This document shows positions 26,208 to 35,678 of a stretch of 64,000 nt of DNA, piece by piece. Position 1 is the stretch's first letter. The number at the start of each line of letters is the position of its first letter. The notes beneath the pieces were generated by a model. It saw only the letters and a program-made list of their open reading frames with translations, did no database searches and was not told the origin of the DNA. This DNA comes from DASTCZ01 sp035308165 (lineage in GTDB: Bacteria > Acidobacteriota > Terriglobia > Acidiferrales > UBA7541), in contig DATGHC010000006.1 in assembly GCA_035308165.1 (NCBI GenBank), forward strand, positions 1-64,000, read 5' to 3'. Made by a program: the position numbers and the translations under genes.

Positions 26208-27350
26208 TTGGAATCACTGGCAGCCCCAAATGTGTCCTTCGAGCCCATTCTCCGCAAAGAGATGCCTGAACTGGATACCATTCGTGGACTGGCAATCTTG
26301 GGTGTTGTCATTTATCACGGACTGCGATTCGCCCGTGACATTTCAGTTTATCCGTCTCCTGAAAGACAATTCCTTTCCATCGTGACCGTCGGCCAGTTCG
26401 GCGTCCAATTGTTCTTTGTGTTGTCGGGTTTTTTGATCACGGGCTTGCTCCTTGATTCGCGGAGCCGGCCCGACTATTACCGGGGGTTTTACATCCGGCG
26501 CGCCTTGCGAATTCTGCCTTTGTACCTTTCCATTCTGTTGATCCTAGCGGTGACAAGGATCGCATCGCCCGGATTTCTACTCATTAGCCTCCTCTTTTGC
26601 GCCAACATGGCGCAACTGTTCAATATCACCATGTCTTATGGCGTGCTTTGGTCTCTGGGAGTGGAGGAAAATTTTTATTTGATCTGGCCCACGGTGGTGC
26701 ACCGGATCTCAACGCGAAGACTGATGATAGTCGCAAGCGGAATTGTCCTGGTGACGCCGGTCCTGCGTCTGATCTGTCATTACCATAAGGATTCCGCCGC
26801 CTCGCCACTTTTCGACTGCGCTTATTACACCTGGAATGCTTCAGATGGGCTTGCTTGCGGGGCGCTCCTCGCGATGTTAGTACGCAAATTTCGATCAGCC
26901 CGGCGGCCGCTCCTGGTAACGTCGTGCCTTTTTCTTTTGGGAGGCGGGATTATTGCCGTCTGCGGGCTCCCTTTTGGGATTGTGACGCGCATGAGACCCG
27001 TCGGCATGGCGCTGCAATCCACGCCAATGAATCTGGGCTTCACAGGACTCTTGGGGTGTTTTCTTCTGGCGGGAACCGGTCCCTGGAAGGGCCTTGTCAA
27101 TTCCCGGGTCCTTCGATTCCTCGGCTACATAAGCTATGGCCTCTATTTGATTCATTTGCTGGTATTCGGTGGATACGACCGGCTTGTAGCGCGCATTGCC
27201 CCCGGAATGAATGAAAGCCTGGGGCTTTCGGGAGCGCTTTGGGTACGGTTCTTCGTTGCGAGTTCGGCGGCTGTCGCCATTTCGATTCTTTCACGTAAGT
27301 ACTTCGAAGATCCATTCCTACGTTTGAAAGCCAGGCTCGCTCGCCGTTAA
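26208..27350 (+). CDS. Acyltransferase family 3 (OafA/YrhL-like)
   Basis: A 380-residue integral membrane O-acyltransferase. The family N-terminus is clear (MPELDTIRGLAILGVVIYHG, with the conserved Arg and His), then VQLFFVLSGFLITGLLL, YYRGFYIRRALRILPLYL, and VLWSLGVEENFYLIWP. About ten membrane helices are visible. I keep the TTG at 26208 because GAGGAA lies 8 nt upstream; an in-frame ATG at 26262 is the alternative. It probably acetylates or acylates sugars of the exopolysaccharide. It is the only plus-strand gene within the polysaccharide locus. Confidence 0.9.
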   Translation: MESLAAPNVSFEPILRKEMPELDTIRGLAILGVVIYHGLRFARDISVYPSPERQFLSIVTVGQFGVQLFFVLSGFLITGLLLDSRSRPDYYRGFYIRRALRILPLYLSILLILAVTRIASPGFLLISLLFCANMAQLFNITMSYGVLWSLGVEENFYLIWPTVVHRISTRRLMIVASGIVLVTPVLRLICHYHKDSAASPLFDCAYYTWNASDGLACGALLAMLVRKFRSARRPLLVTSCLFLLGGGIIAVCGLPFGIVTRMRPVGMALQSTPMNLGFTGLLGCFLLAGTGPWKGLVNSRVLRFLGYISYGLYLIHLLVFGGYDRLVARIAPGMNESLGLSGALWVRFFVASSAAVAISILSRKYFEDPFLRLKARLARR

Positions 27351-27436
27351 TCCATTGTTCGATAGACCGATTTGGATAGCTACTGGCAGCATTCTCGCCG
27401 CCACGAAACCGCTGCCTTCATGGAGTGTTTACTGAA

Positions 27437-29209
27437 TCATTCAAATGTCTCTTTGGCTCGCGTTCTGTTTGAATCGTTATTCCCAATGCCAAAGGTGATC
27501 ACGCGCATCACTTCCTCGAGACTGGTTATTCCCAGGCTAACTTTTAATACGCCGTCTTCCTGCATGGAACGCATGCCGCTGGCTCGAGCCACTTTGCGAA
27601 TCTGCACCGGACTGCCGTTCTCTCGGACCACGTGATTTACGGCATCGTCGAACAATAGTATTTCATAGATTCCCACGCGGCCCTTGTAGCCGGTGTTGTC
27701 GCAAGCCGCGCATCCCGAGGGAATGTACATCTTGTTGGGGGGTTCCTGGATTCCCGTCTCCTCCAGGGCGTGAATGTAATCGCGCGAGGGGGCTGCTTCG
27801 TTGCGGCATTCGCAAAGCCTACGGATCAATCGCTGTGCGATCACCGCGCTCAAAGTATTGGAGGCCATGAACGGAGTAACATTCAGGTCCATGAGCCGCG
27901 CCACGCCTGAAATACTGTCTTGCGTGTGCATGGTGCTGAGCACCATGTGACCCGTTTGCGCCGCGCGCAAGGCCATCTCCGCGGTTTCCGCGTCCCGTAT
28001 TTCCCCTACCAGGATTACGTTGGGGTCCTGTCGAAGAATAGAGCGCAGGCAAACCGCGTAAGTCCGTCCCACCTTCTCATCGACCTGCACCTGGTTCACA
28101 CCCTCGAGCTGATATTCCACCGGGTCTTCCACGGTGATGATATTCAAGGAGCGCGAACGGAGGATATTCAGCGCTGAATAAAGCGTAGTGGTCTTGCCCG
28201 AACCTGTCGGCCCGGTTACAAGGATCATGCCCTGCGGCTGCTTCAAAAGATGGCCGAAGAGGTCCGCTTGCTCCTGCCACAGCCCCAGCCCCTGCATGTG
28301 AACTAGTGAGGGGCTTCCATCGAGCAGCCGAATGACCACCTTTTCGCCGTACTGCGTCGGCAGCGTTGATATGCGCAGGTCGCGCCGCTCCTCACCGAGT
28401 CCAACCAGCAGCCTACCATCCTGAGGCAGCTGCCGTTCGGCAATGTCCATGTCCGCGAGAGTTTTGATTCGGGAGATCAACGCGTTCTGTAGGGCCAACG
28501 GGATTTTGGCAAAGTCCCGCAAGATTCCGTCCACACGTATGCGCACTATGGGGCCCGTGATATGCGGATCGATATGTATGTCGCTGGCCCTTCTTGCCGC
28601 CGCCTGAATCACGATTTCCGAAAAGAGCCGCACTGCGGGTGTAGGCCGGTTCATCATCTCCGCTTGCGCTTCCCGGATGGCATCCACCGTCCGCTGATTG
28701 GAAGTGGTGGCGATGAACTCTATCTTCGGCTTCGTCCCGTTTCTGCCCCCTGCATTGCCATTTTCAGAATCCTCTTTCGGATAATGCTTCTCAATGGCGC
28801 GGTCAATTTCTTTTCTCAAGCCGAATTTCGGAGCGATGTCCATCCCTGCCACAAAACACAATTCCGTCATGGCCGGAAGATCATGTGGATCCAGCATGAC
28901 CACCTCAAGCTTATGGTCCCTTATTCTTGTGGGGAGCGCGCAAAAGCGACGGGCGATTCGGCCCGGAACAAGCTTCAAGGCTACTGAGCTGACGTCAATT
29001 GTGGAGGCATCAACATATTGAATTCGCGTGACTTCCTCGAGCGAGGTGATCAGATCCCCCTTGGAAACCAGCCCCTTTTTCAACAGAAGCTCGCCCAGCA
29101 AGATAGCCGTGCGCGACTGCTCCTTGATCACCAGAGCCAGATCTTGATGAGAGATTTTTCCCCGTTCCTGAAGGGATTCCCCCAACCTCTTTCTTTTCAC
29201 GTTCTTCAT
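27437..29209 (-). CDS. GspE/PilB-type secretion or pilus ATPase
   Basis: A hexameric ATPase of about 590 residues (start MKNVKRKRLGESL; the frame is open to 29386 but the extra part lacks family similarity). The N-terminal MshEN-type repeat is present twice: RLGESLQERGKISHQDL and LLGELLLKKGLVSKGDL, a motif known to bind cyclic di-GMP. Then come Walker A (VTGPTGSGKTTT, about residue 330), the Asp box (VEDPVEYQ), Walker B (ILVGEIRD) and His box (GHMVLSTMHTQD), plus a Cys-rich zinc region (LCECRN ... GCAACDNTG). It would power type IV pilus or type II secretion. Other pilus genes are not in the window. Confidence 0.92.
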   Translation of the reverse strand: MKNVKRKRLGESLQERGKISHQDLALVIKEQSRTAILLGELLLKKGLVSKGDLITSLEEVTRIQYVDASTIDVSSVALKLVPGRIARRFCALPTRIRDHKLEVVMLDPHDLPAMTELCFVAGMDIAPKFGLRKEIDRAIEKHYPKEDSENGNAGGRNGTKPKIEFIATTSNQRTVDAIREAQAEMMNRPTPAVRLFSEIVIQAAARRASDIHIDPHITGPIVRIRVDGILRDFAKIPLALQNALISRIKTLADMDIAERQLPQDGRLLVGLGEERRDLRISTLPTQYGEKVVIRLLDGSPSLVHMQGLGLWQEQADLFGHLLKQPQGMILVTGPTGSGKTTTLYSALNILRSRSLNIITVEDPVEYQLEGVNQVQVDEKVGRTYAVCLRSILRQDPNVILVGEIRDAETAEMALRAAQTGHMVLSTMHTQDSISGVARLMDLNVTPFMASNTLSAVIAQRLIRRLCECRNEAAPSRDYIHALEETGIQEPPNKMYIPSGCAACDNTGYKGRVGIYEILLFDDAVNHVVRENGSPVQIRKVARASGMRSMQEDGVLKVSLGITSLEEVMRVITFGIGNNDSNRTRAKETFE

Positions 29210-29395
29210 GTGCCCAACTTCGGTGTTCCATAATGGGCCCTCGGTCACACCCGTAACCGCGCCCGGCCGGAGCAATCTGAAGCTCGCCAAGAATGCATCT
29301 GAAGTATGGAAGACTTTTGAACAGCGCTGTAGGGTATTTGGCCTACCGTAATCCGAATCGGTACACTGTACCTGGGGACAGGTCAAACAAAGATT

Positions 29396-30118
29396 CTAAC
29401 GGCCTTCACGAACTAGATGGTTGCCGCGTGTCATCCGGTCGTAAATGCCTTCTACGGCTTTAGCTAATCGGCTAAATTCATCACTGTTGCTGCTGATCTC
29501 GAACGAATCGATGTCAGAGGATAGCTCTCCTAGAAGGTGAGTTGCTTTTCGAACGCGTGCGCCGTCAAGCGCATCCAGTACCGAATAGGCGTTTTTCCCC
29601 TCGGCCTGCAAATCCTGCCACTCCTGCACGATCGAAGCAACGTTGCGAAGCTGCTCAACGGCTTCGGCCAGGCTTTTCAAAACCCGAAAGTCGACTCCCT
29701 TCATCTGCGCCTGGCATGCGGTTTCAATTTCCAAAAGCTGCGCTGTCGCCCGTTGCAATTGGAAAGTCAGGCCCCAAAAGGATTCCGACGGCGCGACCAA
29801 CTCTACCGCGATGGATTCCAACTTCCCGCTGGCCAGGCGTTTTAGCCGGGCCACGCGGGCCCGGGCGATTTCGCCGGAAAAGGCGCATTTCAGCGTAACT
29901 TCAGTATTCAATCCAGGGATATGTTTTCCATCGGCCAGATGAAGCGAGGCTCCATGGATACTCACATTCCGGGCTATCGCTTGGTCCTGCACCACTTCGC
30001 CGCGAACGCTTGTCCACGTTACGGTCGCGGGAACCGTCAAGACCAATCGCCCGCTTCTGCGGCGATTGGCCTGTGCCTGAGATGCCGGCGTCTGGGGGCT
30101 CTGGGTTTCCGTGGCCAT
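29396..30118 (-). CDS. PilZ-domain-like protein
   Basis: A 240-residue protein, start MATETQSPQTP with AGGAGAGG 5 nt upstream. Residues 20-110 fit a PilZ barrel: RRRSGRLVLTVPATVTWTS, ARNVSIHGASLHLA and ELVAPSESFWGL, though the RxxxR and NxSxxG motifs are imperfect (NVSIHGA present). The C-terminal half is helical. PilZ domains bind cyclic di-GMP. Encoded directly upstream of an ATPase with a likely c-di-GMP-binding N-terminus, it suggests second-messenger control of surface structures. Confidence 0.75.
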   Translation of the reverse strand: MATETQSPQTPASQAQANRRRSGRLVLTVPATVTWTSVRGEVVQDQAIARNVSIHGASLHLADGKHIPGLNTEVTLKCAFSGEIARARVARLKRLASGKLESIAVELVAPSESFWGLTFQLQRATAQLLEIETACQAQMKGVDFRVLKSLAEAVEQLRNVASIVQEWQDLQAEGKNAYSVLDALDGARVRKATHLLGELSSDIDSFEISSNSDEFSRLAKAVEGIYDRMTRGNHLVREGR

Positions 30119-30495
30119 ATTCCTCTCCTGGCAGGCAGAATCTCCATTATCTCTCAAAATGCATTCAGGAAAGGGATGAGATTCTAAGCGTGCTTCTCAA
30201 GAAGCAAGTCCAACGAAGTGTCAATCTTCCTCTCGATAAACCGAGCCGCGATCATTCGCCGAACGCATGCGTAATTTCCCTGGACTTCCTCGTCATTTAT
30301 TGGTAAGATATATTTAGTGGTGTTTAGTATTCGTCATCTCTCAAATAATCAAAAATAACCGCTTTCAAAAAACCCCCTTTTTTAAAAAATTTCGTTTTCC
30401 GCTTATTTGGTTGGCTGACCAACCAAATAAGCTAACTCCTTTACTTTGTTAGTGTTATTGCCACCTTGGATGTGATTTGTCGCCAATACCAAAAT
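30119..30495. other. Intergenic region with AT-rich tracts and hairpin
   Basis: About 380 bp, more AT-rich than its surroundings, with T6A6 (30370-30390) and a perfect hairpin at 30401-30432. It should include the promoter of the PilZ-ATPase pair and the end of the methyltransferase transcript. No gene seen. Confidence 0.45.
30401..30432 (-). terminator. Perfect 14-bp hairpin, likely terminator
   Basis: GCTTATTTGGTTGG-CTGA-CCAACCAAATAAGC lies 63 bp past the stop of the minus-strand methyltransferase gene. The T-run on that strand starts only about 10 nt after the stem, so it is not a perfect intrinsic terminator, but position and stability fit the end of that operon. Confidence 0.5.
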
Positions 30496-31176
30496 CTAAG
30501 TCTTCCGGCCAATCACCATCAGGTTGTCGCTAAACCATCTGCCTTTGAATGGCCATATTTTCGGCCAATGTTTCTCCGTGAACGGAATTCGCCCTGTGTT
30601 GCTGTACTCGATCGCAATATCTGTCAGCGAATTTTCTCGCGCGATTCTTACCAGATCAATTTCCAACAGCGCCGAAATATGAGTCGGATATCCACCGACG
30701 CTGCCCTCTTGAAAATGTTGGAATCTGTTCTTCAATAACAAACAAGATAAGCTCGCAAAACTCAATTGATTTGGAGTCGTAATCACGATCCACGCGCCCG
30801 GCTTTGTAAGCCGCACCAACTCACGCCCCAACGCTCGCGGATTTTCCAGATGCTCGATGGTTTCCACTGCGGCTACAACATCTCCCGACGCGTCGGGCAA
30901 ATCCGCGCGGCCAGTATTCAATTCCACTTTACAAAATCGCAGGTCCGCGGGAAACCCTTCGTACCTCACAGCATCGACTCCAATGTATTCAGAAAAATAT
31001 TTCGATAGCGCGCTCCACAATCCGCCCGTGCCGCAGCCTACGTCGACCAACACGCCGCCGCGCTGTGGAAGCCGCTGCTGGAGCGCATTTTCGACCATGC
31101 GATAAATGGCATCGTCACTAATGCCGCGGCTCAAGTTCGCGCGCGCTTCTGCGTCGGGCCAGACTTGCGCGCTCAT
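30496..31176 (-). CDS. Class I SAM-dependent methyltransferase
   Basis: A 226-residue methyltransferase with motif I VLVDVGCGTGGLW (about residues 42-54), acidic motif II at IGVDAVRYEG, and the later DVVAAVETIEHLENP block typical of Methyltransf_11/23 enzymes. No membrane segment. It is the last gene of a glycosyltransferase run and probably modifies a sugar or lipid-linked intermediate of the polysaccharide. Confidence 0.85.
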   Translation of the reverse strand: MSAQVWPDAEARANLSRGISDDAIYRMVENALQQRLPQRGGVLVDVGCGTGGLWSALSKYFSEYIGVDAVRYEGFPADLRFCKVELNTGRADLPDASGDVVAAVETIEHLENPRALGRELVRLTKPGAWIVITTPNQLSFASLSCLLLKNRFQHFQEGSVGGYPTHISALLEIDLVRIARENSLTDIAIEYSNTGRIPFTEKHWPKIWPFKGRWFSDNLMVIGRKT

Positions 31177-31225
31177 TGCGGCTTCCCCCGCAATACGACC
31201 ATGAGAGCCCTGGGATCTCGCTGAT

Positions 31226-32413
31226 TCATGCAGCTGGTTTACTCCTCAAGCTAAGGAAAAGTTGGCGATACTCTTCCACCATTCGTGCTTGCGTGAATAA
31301 TTTGTGCGCCCTTCCCTGCGCGCGCACGCCCAGATCTGCCAGAAGGCGCGGGTCATTCACGAGACGCCGCATGCATTGTGCCAGCGCGTTGGCGTCTCCG
31401 GGAGAAAACTTCAATCCGCCATCTCCAGTTACTTCCGCGAGTCCGCCAATGTCAGAAACAATCACCGGTCGTCCGCGCATCATGTGTTCTATCGCCGAAA
31501 GGCCCGCCGTTTCTTCCCAAATCGAAGGCATCACCACGGCCGAAACTCTTGCCATGGCTGAATCCAAATCCTTGCCCTGAAGGAAACCTGTGAATTGAAC
31601 CCTTTTTTTCAGGTTGAATTGATTCACCTGAGTCTCGATTGCCGCCCGATCCGGGCCATCACCTATCAGCATCAGACCAAAGTTGACTCCATCGTTGTCG
31701 AGAATCTTCGCGGCTTGCACCAAGAGCGGGAGACCTTTCTCGGAAACGAATCTTCCAACAAAAGCAAATTGGGTCGTGCATCGGTCATTTGAAGAATGCG
31801 GACCTTTTTCTTTGTCTGCTTCGCCGATGTTTGCGGACGGGATTCCGAGATTAACCACCTGAGTTCTTGGAAGACCGAGGCGCTGGCGCACGTGTTCCGT
31901 CATTGCAATATTGCGAGAAGCGAAGCGACAAAGCCACCGCCGCGGAAACGTGAGCAAGAGCATTTTCAGGCTTGCGGAACGTCCTACAACCGCTGAATTG
32001 CAATTCAGGCAGGCTCTATATTCGCCGCGCATGAAATGTCCGGGACAAGCAGTTTTGTCTGGCTCATGAAGAAGCAAACCGTTCGGACAAATCGCCTGAT
32101 AGCCATGATGCTCCACTACAACTGGCTTGTGCAGCAATTTGCAAAGCAAAAGTGGGGCGAATGCTGGACCTGCGAGGTTGACGACATCTGATTGCAGAAT
32201 AAGTTTCGCGATGCGGACGAGTCCAGGATGGCGCGCAACAGGAAACGGCAGCGTGGAATCATCGAAACCATTTGGCGGTGTGGATGTCGCGACAGTTACA
32301 TCCACTTTTTCCGCGCCGCTGAGGGCGATCAGCCCGGTGGCGAGAAGCATTACGTGGGTTTCCACTCCGCCAACATTCGGAGCGAACGTATGCGAGTAAA
32401 TCAGAACCTTCAT
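31226..32413 (-). CDS. Family 4 glycosyltransferase
   Basis: A 395-residue GT-B enzyme. The N-terminus has the acceptor-domain start IYSHTFAPNVGGVETHVM. The donor domain shows AFVGRFVSEKGLPLLVQAA, LMLIGDGPDRAAIE, and VVMPSIWEETAGLSAIEHMM followed by GRPVIVSDIGG. A Cys cluster occurs mid-protein (CPNGLLLHEPDKTACPGHF, CLNC), as in some glycosyltransferases of this type. Its start overlaps the stop of the next upstream gene by 4 bp, so the pair is translationally coupled. Confidence 0.92.
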   Translation of the reverse strand: MKVLIYSHTFAPNVGGVETHVMLLATGLIALSGAEKVDVTVATSTPPNGFDDSTLPFPVARHPGLVRIAKLILQSDVVNLAGPAFAPLLLCKLLHKPVVVEHHGYQAICPNGLLLHEPDKTACPGHFMRGEYRACLNCNSAVVGRSASLKMLLLTFPRRWLCRFASRNIAMTEHVRQRLGLPRTQVVNLGIPSANIGEADKEKGPHSSNDRCTTQFAFVGRFVSEKGLPLLVQAAKILDNDGVNFGLMLIGDGPDRAAIETQVNQFNLKKRVQFTGFLQGKDLDSAMARVSAVVMPSIWEETAGLSAIEHMMRGRPVIVSDIGGLAEVTGDGGLKFSPGDANALAQCMRRLVNDPRLLADLGVRAQGRAHKLFTQARMVEEYRQLFLSLRSKPAA

Positions 32414-33696
32414 GCGGCGCCTTTGCTCGCGGCTTCCTTTGATTCTGCAGCACGTCCCGGATGCCTCTCGACGCCAAACGTGGCGTCAAGAAGGCGAATG
32501 AAATCCTCTACATTTGTCCGCGGGGAACAGGTGTCCATTTTCCGGCGGGCTGCCGCTCCCATGACCACAAGCCGCGAAAGATCCGCCAACGATTTGCGGA
32601 GAATGTCCGCGAGCGCATCCACATCTCCGCATTTGAAAATGTAACCGGTCTCACCGACATCAATCAGCTCGCGCCGGCCGCGGATTTCGTCGCTGATGGC
32701 GACGGGTACTCCGCATAGCATGGCCTCGCATACGGCGGCGGGGCAGGCATCATATTCCGAAGCCAGCACGAACATGTCAGCGGCGCAATAATTGCCGGGC
32801 ATTGCGGATTGATTCTGAAATCCAAGAAAATGCATACGATCGCTGACTCCGAGTTGCGCCGCTTCCTTTTCGAGAGAAGCAGAAAGCGGGCCATCACCGG
32901 CAAAAACCAGATGCGAACCGGGAACCGCGGCAAGATTGAATGCGCGCAGTACGTCCTGAGGGCGTTTCCATGGTTGCAGTTTTGCCGCGCAGAGCACAAC
33001 CGGTGCGGATTCCGGCACTCCCCATTGTGCCCGAGTGGCGGCGCGATCCGCTTCCCGGGCGCGCGTCAGCCACCAATCGTTATCCACCACCAATGGTACG
33101 ATTCCAATTTTATTATCGGGCAGGCCGAGGCTCTTCAAGTATTCCTTACCAGCAAGAGACGCGCTGTAGGCGCCATCCGCTAAGCGATAAATGTGCGACA
33201 AAATACGCGGTTTAAGCCATAGTTTCCAGCGCGCACCATCGCGAAGCTGAATTGTCGTGGCATCCGTACCAAAAATAACTTTTGTGCCGCTCAATTTCGC
33301 GGCTGCCAGTGCAATCCAAAAACTTCCGAAGCGATAACCGGTATAAAGCACCACAGCATCGTACCGGCCCTTGCGCACCATTCCCCAGAGGCCCGTATTC
33401 AAAAGCCCCAAGAAGCGGCCAAATCCCGGACGAAGAGAACGGTTCGGCACTTCTTTCCACGGATAGCCATCGAGAAGCGGTACATCCCACTTGACCTGGC
33501 GACCAAATTCGGGATCCACACCGCCTTCAGCGCCCTGCAAACTGCAATAGGCGACTTGAATTTGAAGGCGAGGGTGTTGAGCCATCAAGCGAAAAACAGG
33601 TGAGGCATATTGCACCGCGTGAGTGGAGACGAGCAGCAGTTTGTAGCTGCGGTCAGGCACTTCGGAGTACCTGTAAGAGGTTTGCGACGATGACAT
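32410..33696 (-). CDS. Family 4 glycosyltransferase
   Basis: A GT-B glycosyltransferase of about 428 residues (MSSSQTSYRYSEVP start; open to 33726). Features: KLLLVSTHAVQYASPVFRLM at the N-terminus, then VVLCAAKLQPWKRPQDVLRA, HLVFAGDGPLSASLE and MFVLASEYDACPAAVCEAML with GVPVAISDEIRG. It overlaps the upstream glycosyltransferase gene by 44 bp and the downstream one by 4 bp. Acts at the cytoplasmic membrane in polysaccharide assembly; sugar specificity unknown. Confidence 0.9.
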   Translation of the reverse strand: MSSSQTSYRYSEVPDRSYKLLLVSTHAVQYASPVFRLMAQHPRLQIQVAYCSLQGAEGGVDPEFGRQVKWDVPLLDGYPWKEVPNRSLRPGFGRFLGLLNTGLWGMVRKGRYDAVVLYTGYRFGSFWIALAAAKLSGTKVIFGTDATTIQLRDGARWKLWLKPRILSHIYRLADGAYSASLAGKEYLKSLGLPDNKIGIVPLVVDNDWWLTRAREADRAATRAQWGVPESAPVVLCAAKLQPWKRPQDVLRAFNLAAVPGSHLVFAGDGPLSASLEKEAAQLGVSDRMHFLGFQNQSAMPGNYCAADMFVLASEYDACPAAVCEAMLCGVPVAISDEIRGRRELIDVGETGYIFKCGDVDALADILRKSLADLSRLVVMGAAARRKMDTCSPRTNVEDFIRLLDATFGVERHPGRAAESKEAASKGAA

Positions 33697-34771
33697 CCCA
33701 AGAAAAATATTTATCGCGCGCGGCACAACTGCGGGCGCTCAATTCGGCGCGAAGAGCGTCATCGTTGAGAACGCGCGCAAGAACATCGCCTAGCTCATCA
33801 CGGTCACCATCTTTTACGAGGAGCACGCCGGCTTCCGTAACAGGCGGACCAGTTTCCGGTCCCTGAAATGCGACCACGGGCAGCCCGCAGACAATTCCGG
33901 CGAGTGCGCTGCCACGGCGGCTCGAAATTCCCCCGCGCACAAATAGCAACGCGTCGGCTTCGGAAAGTCGGCGCTCGACTTCATCGGCCGAGAGCACGCC
34001 GTGAAATTCAAGCTCCACCTGCGTGCCTGCAAGCGCGGCGTTTAATGAATCAGAGGCATCCTCCGCATGTCTGCCGATCACGAGCAATCGCAGGTTAGGG
34101 ACAGGACCGGCGGCGCGGCGGACGGCGTGAGCGATGACTTCAACATCGCGGTGCAATCCAGGCGCACCGGTGACGCCGTAAACGGCGATGGTTTTGCGCG
34201 CCCCTCTCCTCACTTCGGATCGAGCAGCGCAATCCTTACTTGCGGCGCAAGTTCCTGAAAGATTCGCGCTCACGGGAACAAACGCGGCCTTTCTCCGTGA
34301 AGAGGGCAGCCATGCAACCGTCCCGATCGGAACAGGGAAGATGGAACACTCAGACCAGGCATACTCTCTGCGCATCACCCAAATTTGGTGGGCGCGGCGG
34401 ATTCGTTCCACCCACCGCTGGCCTCCGTAGGGCACGGCATCGTGAAAAACGATTGCGATGCGCGCCTTCCGAAAACGAAGTATCCACAATACAGCCAACA
34501 CTGCCAAAGAAATTCCGCGCCGCGACCAAACCAGCGCCGTGTATTGCACCAGCACCCAGCGCCCGCGCCACGCGCGTGATTCTCGCCAAAGCCAGCCAAG
34601 CCCCGCAAACCAGCCGCGTTCCGCCCACGGTACCCGCTGAATTTCGTATGGTTGTCCGGCGCGTTCGAGTGCGCGGCCAAGAAAATTGCAGTAGTCTTCC
34701 AAGGCATCGGTCGGGGCGTCGGGCCGGCCTAGCAACATTACGATGACGCATTCGGCTGTTGCTTCGAGCAC
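33653..34771 (-). CDS. Glycosyltransferase (GT-B, family 4-like)
   Basis: A 373-residue protein, GTG start at 34771 two bases after the upstream stop (the frame is open to 34945 inside the FkbM gene). The donor domain is recognisable: KTIAVYGVTGAPGLHRDVEV, LRLLVIGRHAEDAS, LEFHGVLSADEVERRLSEAD, and RGGISSRRGSALAGIVCGLP. It is more diverged than its neighbours and the usual second Glu motif is weak. Coupled to genes on both sides. Confidence 0.75.
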   Translation of the reverse strand: MLEATAECVIVMLLGRPDAPTDALEDYCNFLGRALERAGQPYEIQRVPWAERGWFAGLGWLWRESRAWRGRWVLVQYTALVWSRRGISLAVLAVLWILRFRKARIAIVFHDAVPYGGQRWVERIRRAHQIWVMRREYAWSECSIFPVPIGTVAWLPSSRRKAAFVPVSANLSGTCAASKDCAARSEVRRGARKTIAVYGVTGAPGLHRDVEVIAHAVRRAAGPVPNLRLLVIGRHAEDASDSLNAALAGTQVELEFHGVLSADEVERRLSEADALLFVRGGISSRRGSALAGIVCGLPVVAFQGPETGPPVTEAGVLLVKDGDRDELGDVLARVLNDDALRAELSARSCAARDKYFSWDVIVANLLQVLRSA

Positions 34772-34773
34772 GG

Positions 34774-35625
34774 TCAAATGTGAGCCGCCAGTGCAAGCGG
34801 CGATCTTAGTCGCAAGTTTTTGCAGATCGTAAGCTCTCCGCTTCGAATCAACGTGAAATCGAAGTTCTTCAACGCGCGAAAAAACAATTCCTCGCAATCC
34901 CTTCCGTGCAATTCGATGCAAATCGTCCGTACAAATGGAATCCACGATTCGAATCCACTCGAAAACAGTTCCAATTCCCCTTGTTCAATATCGATTTTCA
35001 ACAGATCAATGACATTTGTACCGGAATGCGAAAGCAGGCTTGGAATATCCCAACCATCCACCTCGATGCGGGCATCGCTCACCGCGCGCGCGACCACCTG
35101 GCTGGCCCATTCTTTTCCGTCGCCAAATGATCCGCGCAAAAGTGAAAGTTTTGTCCGTTTGGACCATACGGCCCCCAGCAGGACTTGCGCGCGAGTGCCA
35201 AACATCGCCAAGTTCTTGCGACAAAGCGCGAAATTGCCGGGGTCGGGTTCAACGGCAAGAACTGTTGCCATGGGGAATCGGTTCAGAAACCAGGCGCTCG
35301 ATAGCCCGATGTTTGCACCCAGATCGAAAATGACGGATGGCTGGCCGTCTAAAAGCCGGCAGTATTCTTCGCCAAGAAATATTTGGTCAAAAACATCGGC
35401 GTCGCTGCTGTCATTCCCACGCATCTCAAGAGGACGGCGAAAGCCCCGTGGACGCACTTTAATGTTTCGTGGCGGAAAGAATCCCCATCTTCTTCGGGCG
35501 CGGCAAACCGTCCATTGTAAAGCGCCCCAAATCCCGATCGCACTCGCGTTTCTTGAGAAAGTTCTCAAGCGACTGATTTTATTCTGACCCACTGCCGATT
35601 TTCCTTTCGATCGGGAATCTCTCAC
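34774..35625 (-). CDS. FkbM-family methyltransferase
   Basis: A 283-residue SAM-dependent methyltransferase. Motif I is VIFDLGANIGLSSAWFLN, followed by VLAVEPDPGNFALCRKNLAM and the FkbM signature LLKIDIEQGELELFSSGFE. FkbM enzymes methylate hydroxyl groups, often on sugars. It sits between another methyltransferase (53 bp upstream) and a glycosyltransferase (2 bp downstream). One of three intact FkbM genes in the locus. Confidence 0.92.
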   Translation of the reverse strand: MRDSRSKGKSAVGQNKISRLRTFSRNASAIGIWGALQWTVCRARRRWGFFPPRNIKVRPRGFRRPLEMRGNDSSDADVFDQIFLGEEYCRLLDGQPSVIFDLGANIGLSSAWFLNRFPMATVLAVEPDPGNFALCRKNLAMFGTRAQVLLGAVWSKRTKLSLLRGSFGDGKEWASQVVARAVSDARIEVDGWDIPSLLSHSGTNVIDLLKIDIEQGELELFSSGFESWIPFVRTICIELHGRDCEELFFRALKNFDFTLIRSGELTICKNLRLRSPLALAAHI

Positions 35626-35678
35626 ACGCCAAAGTCATGGATCGATTGGCGGAATCCTTGCCAGCAAAGTAGCGCGAA

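Noticed and set aside
33726..34945. Long N-terminal extension of the glycosyltransferase to 34945
   Set aside because: The extension lies antisense-free but inside the FkbM gene in another frame; the GTG at 34771, two bases after that gene's stop, is the better start.
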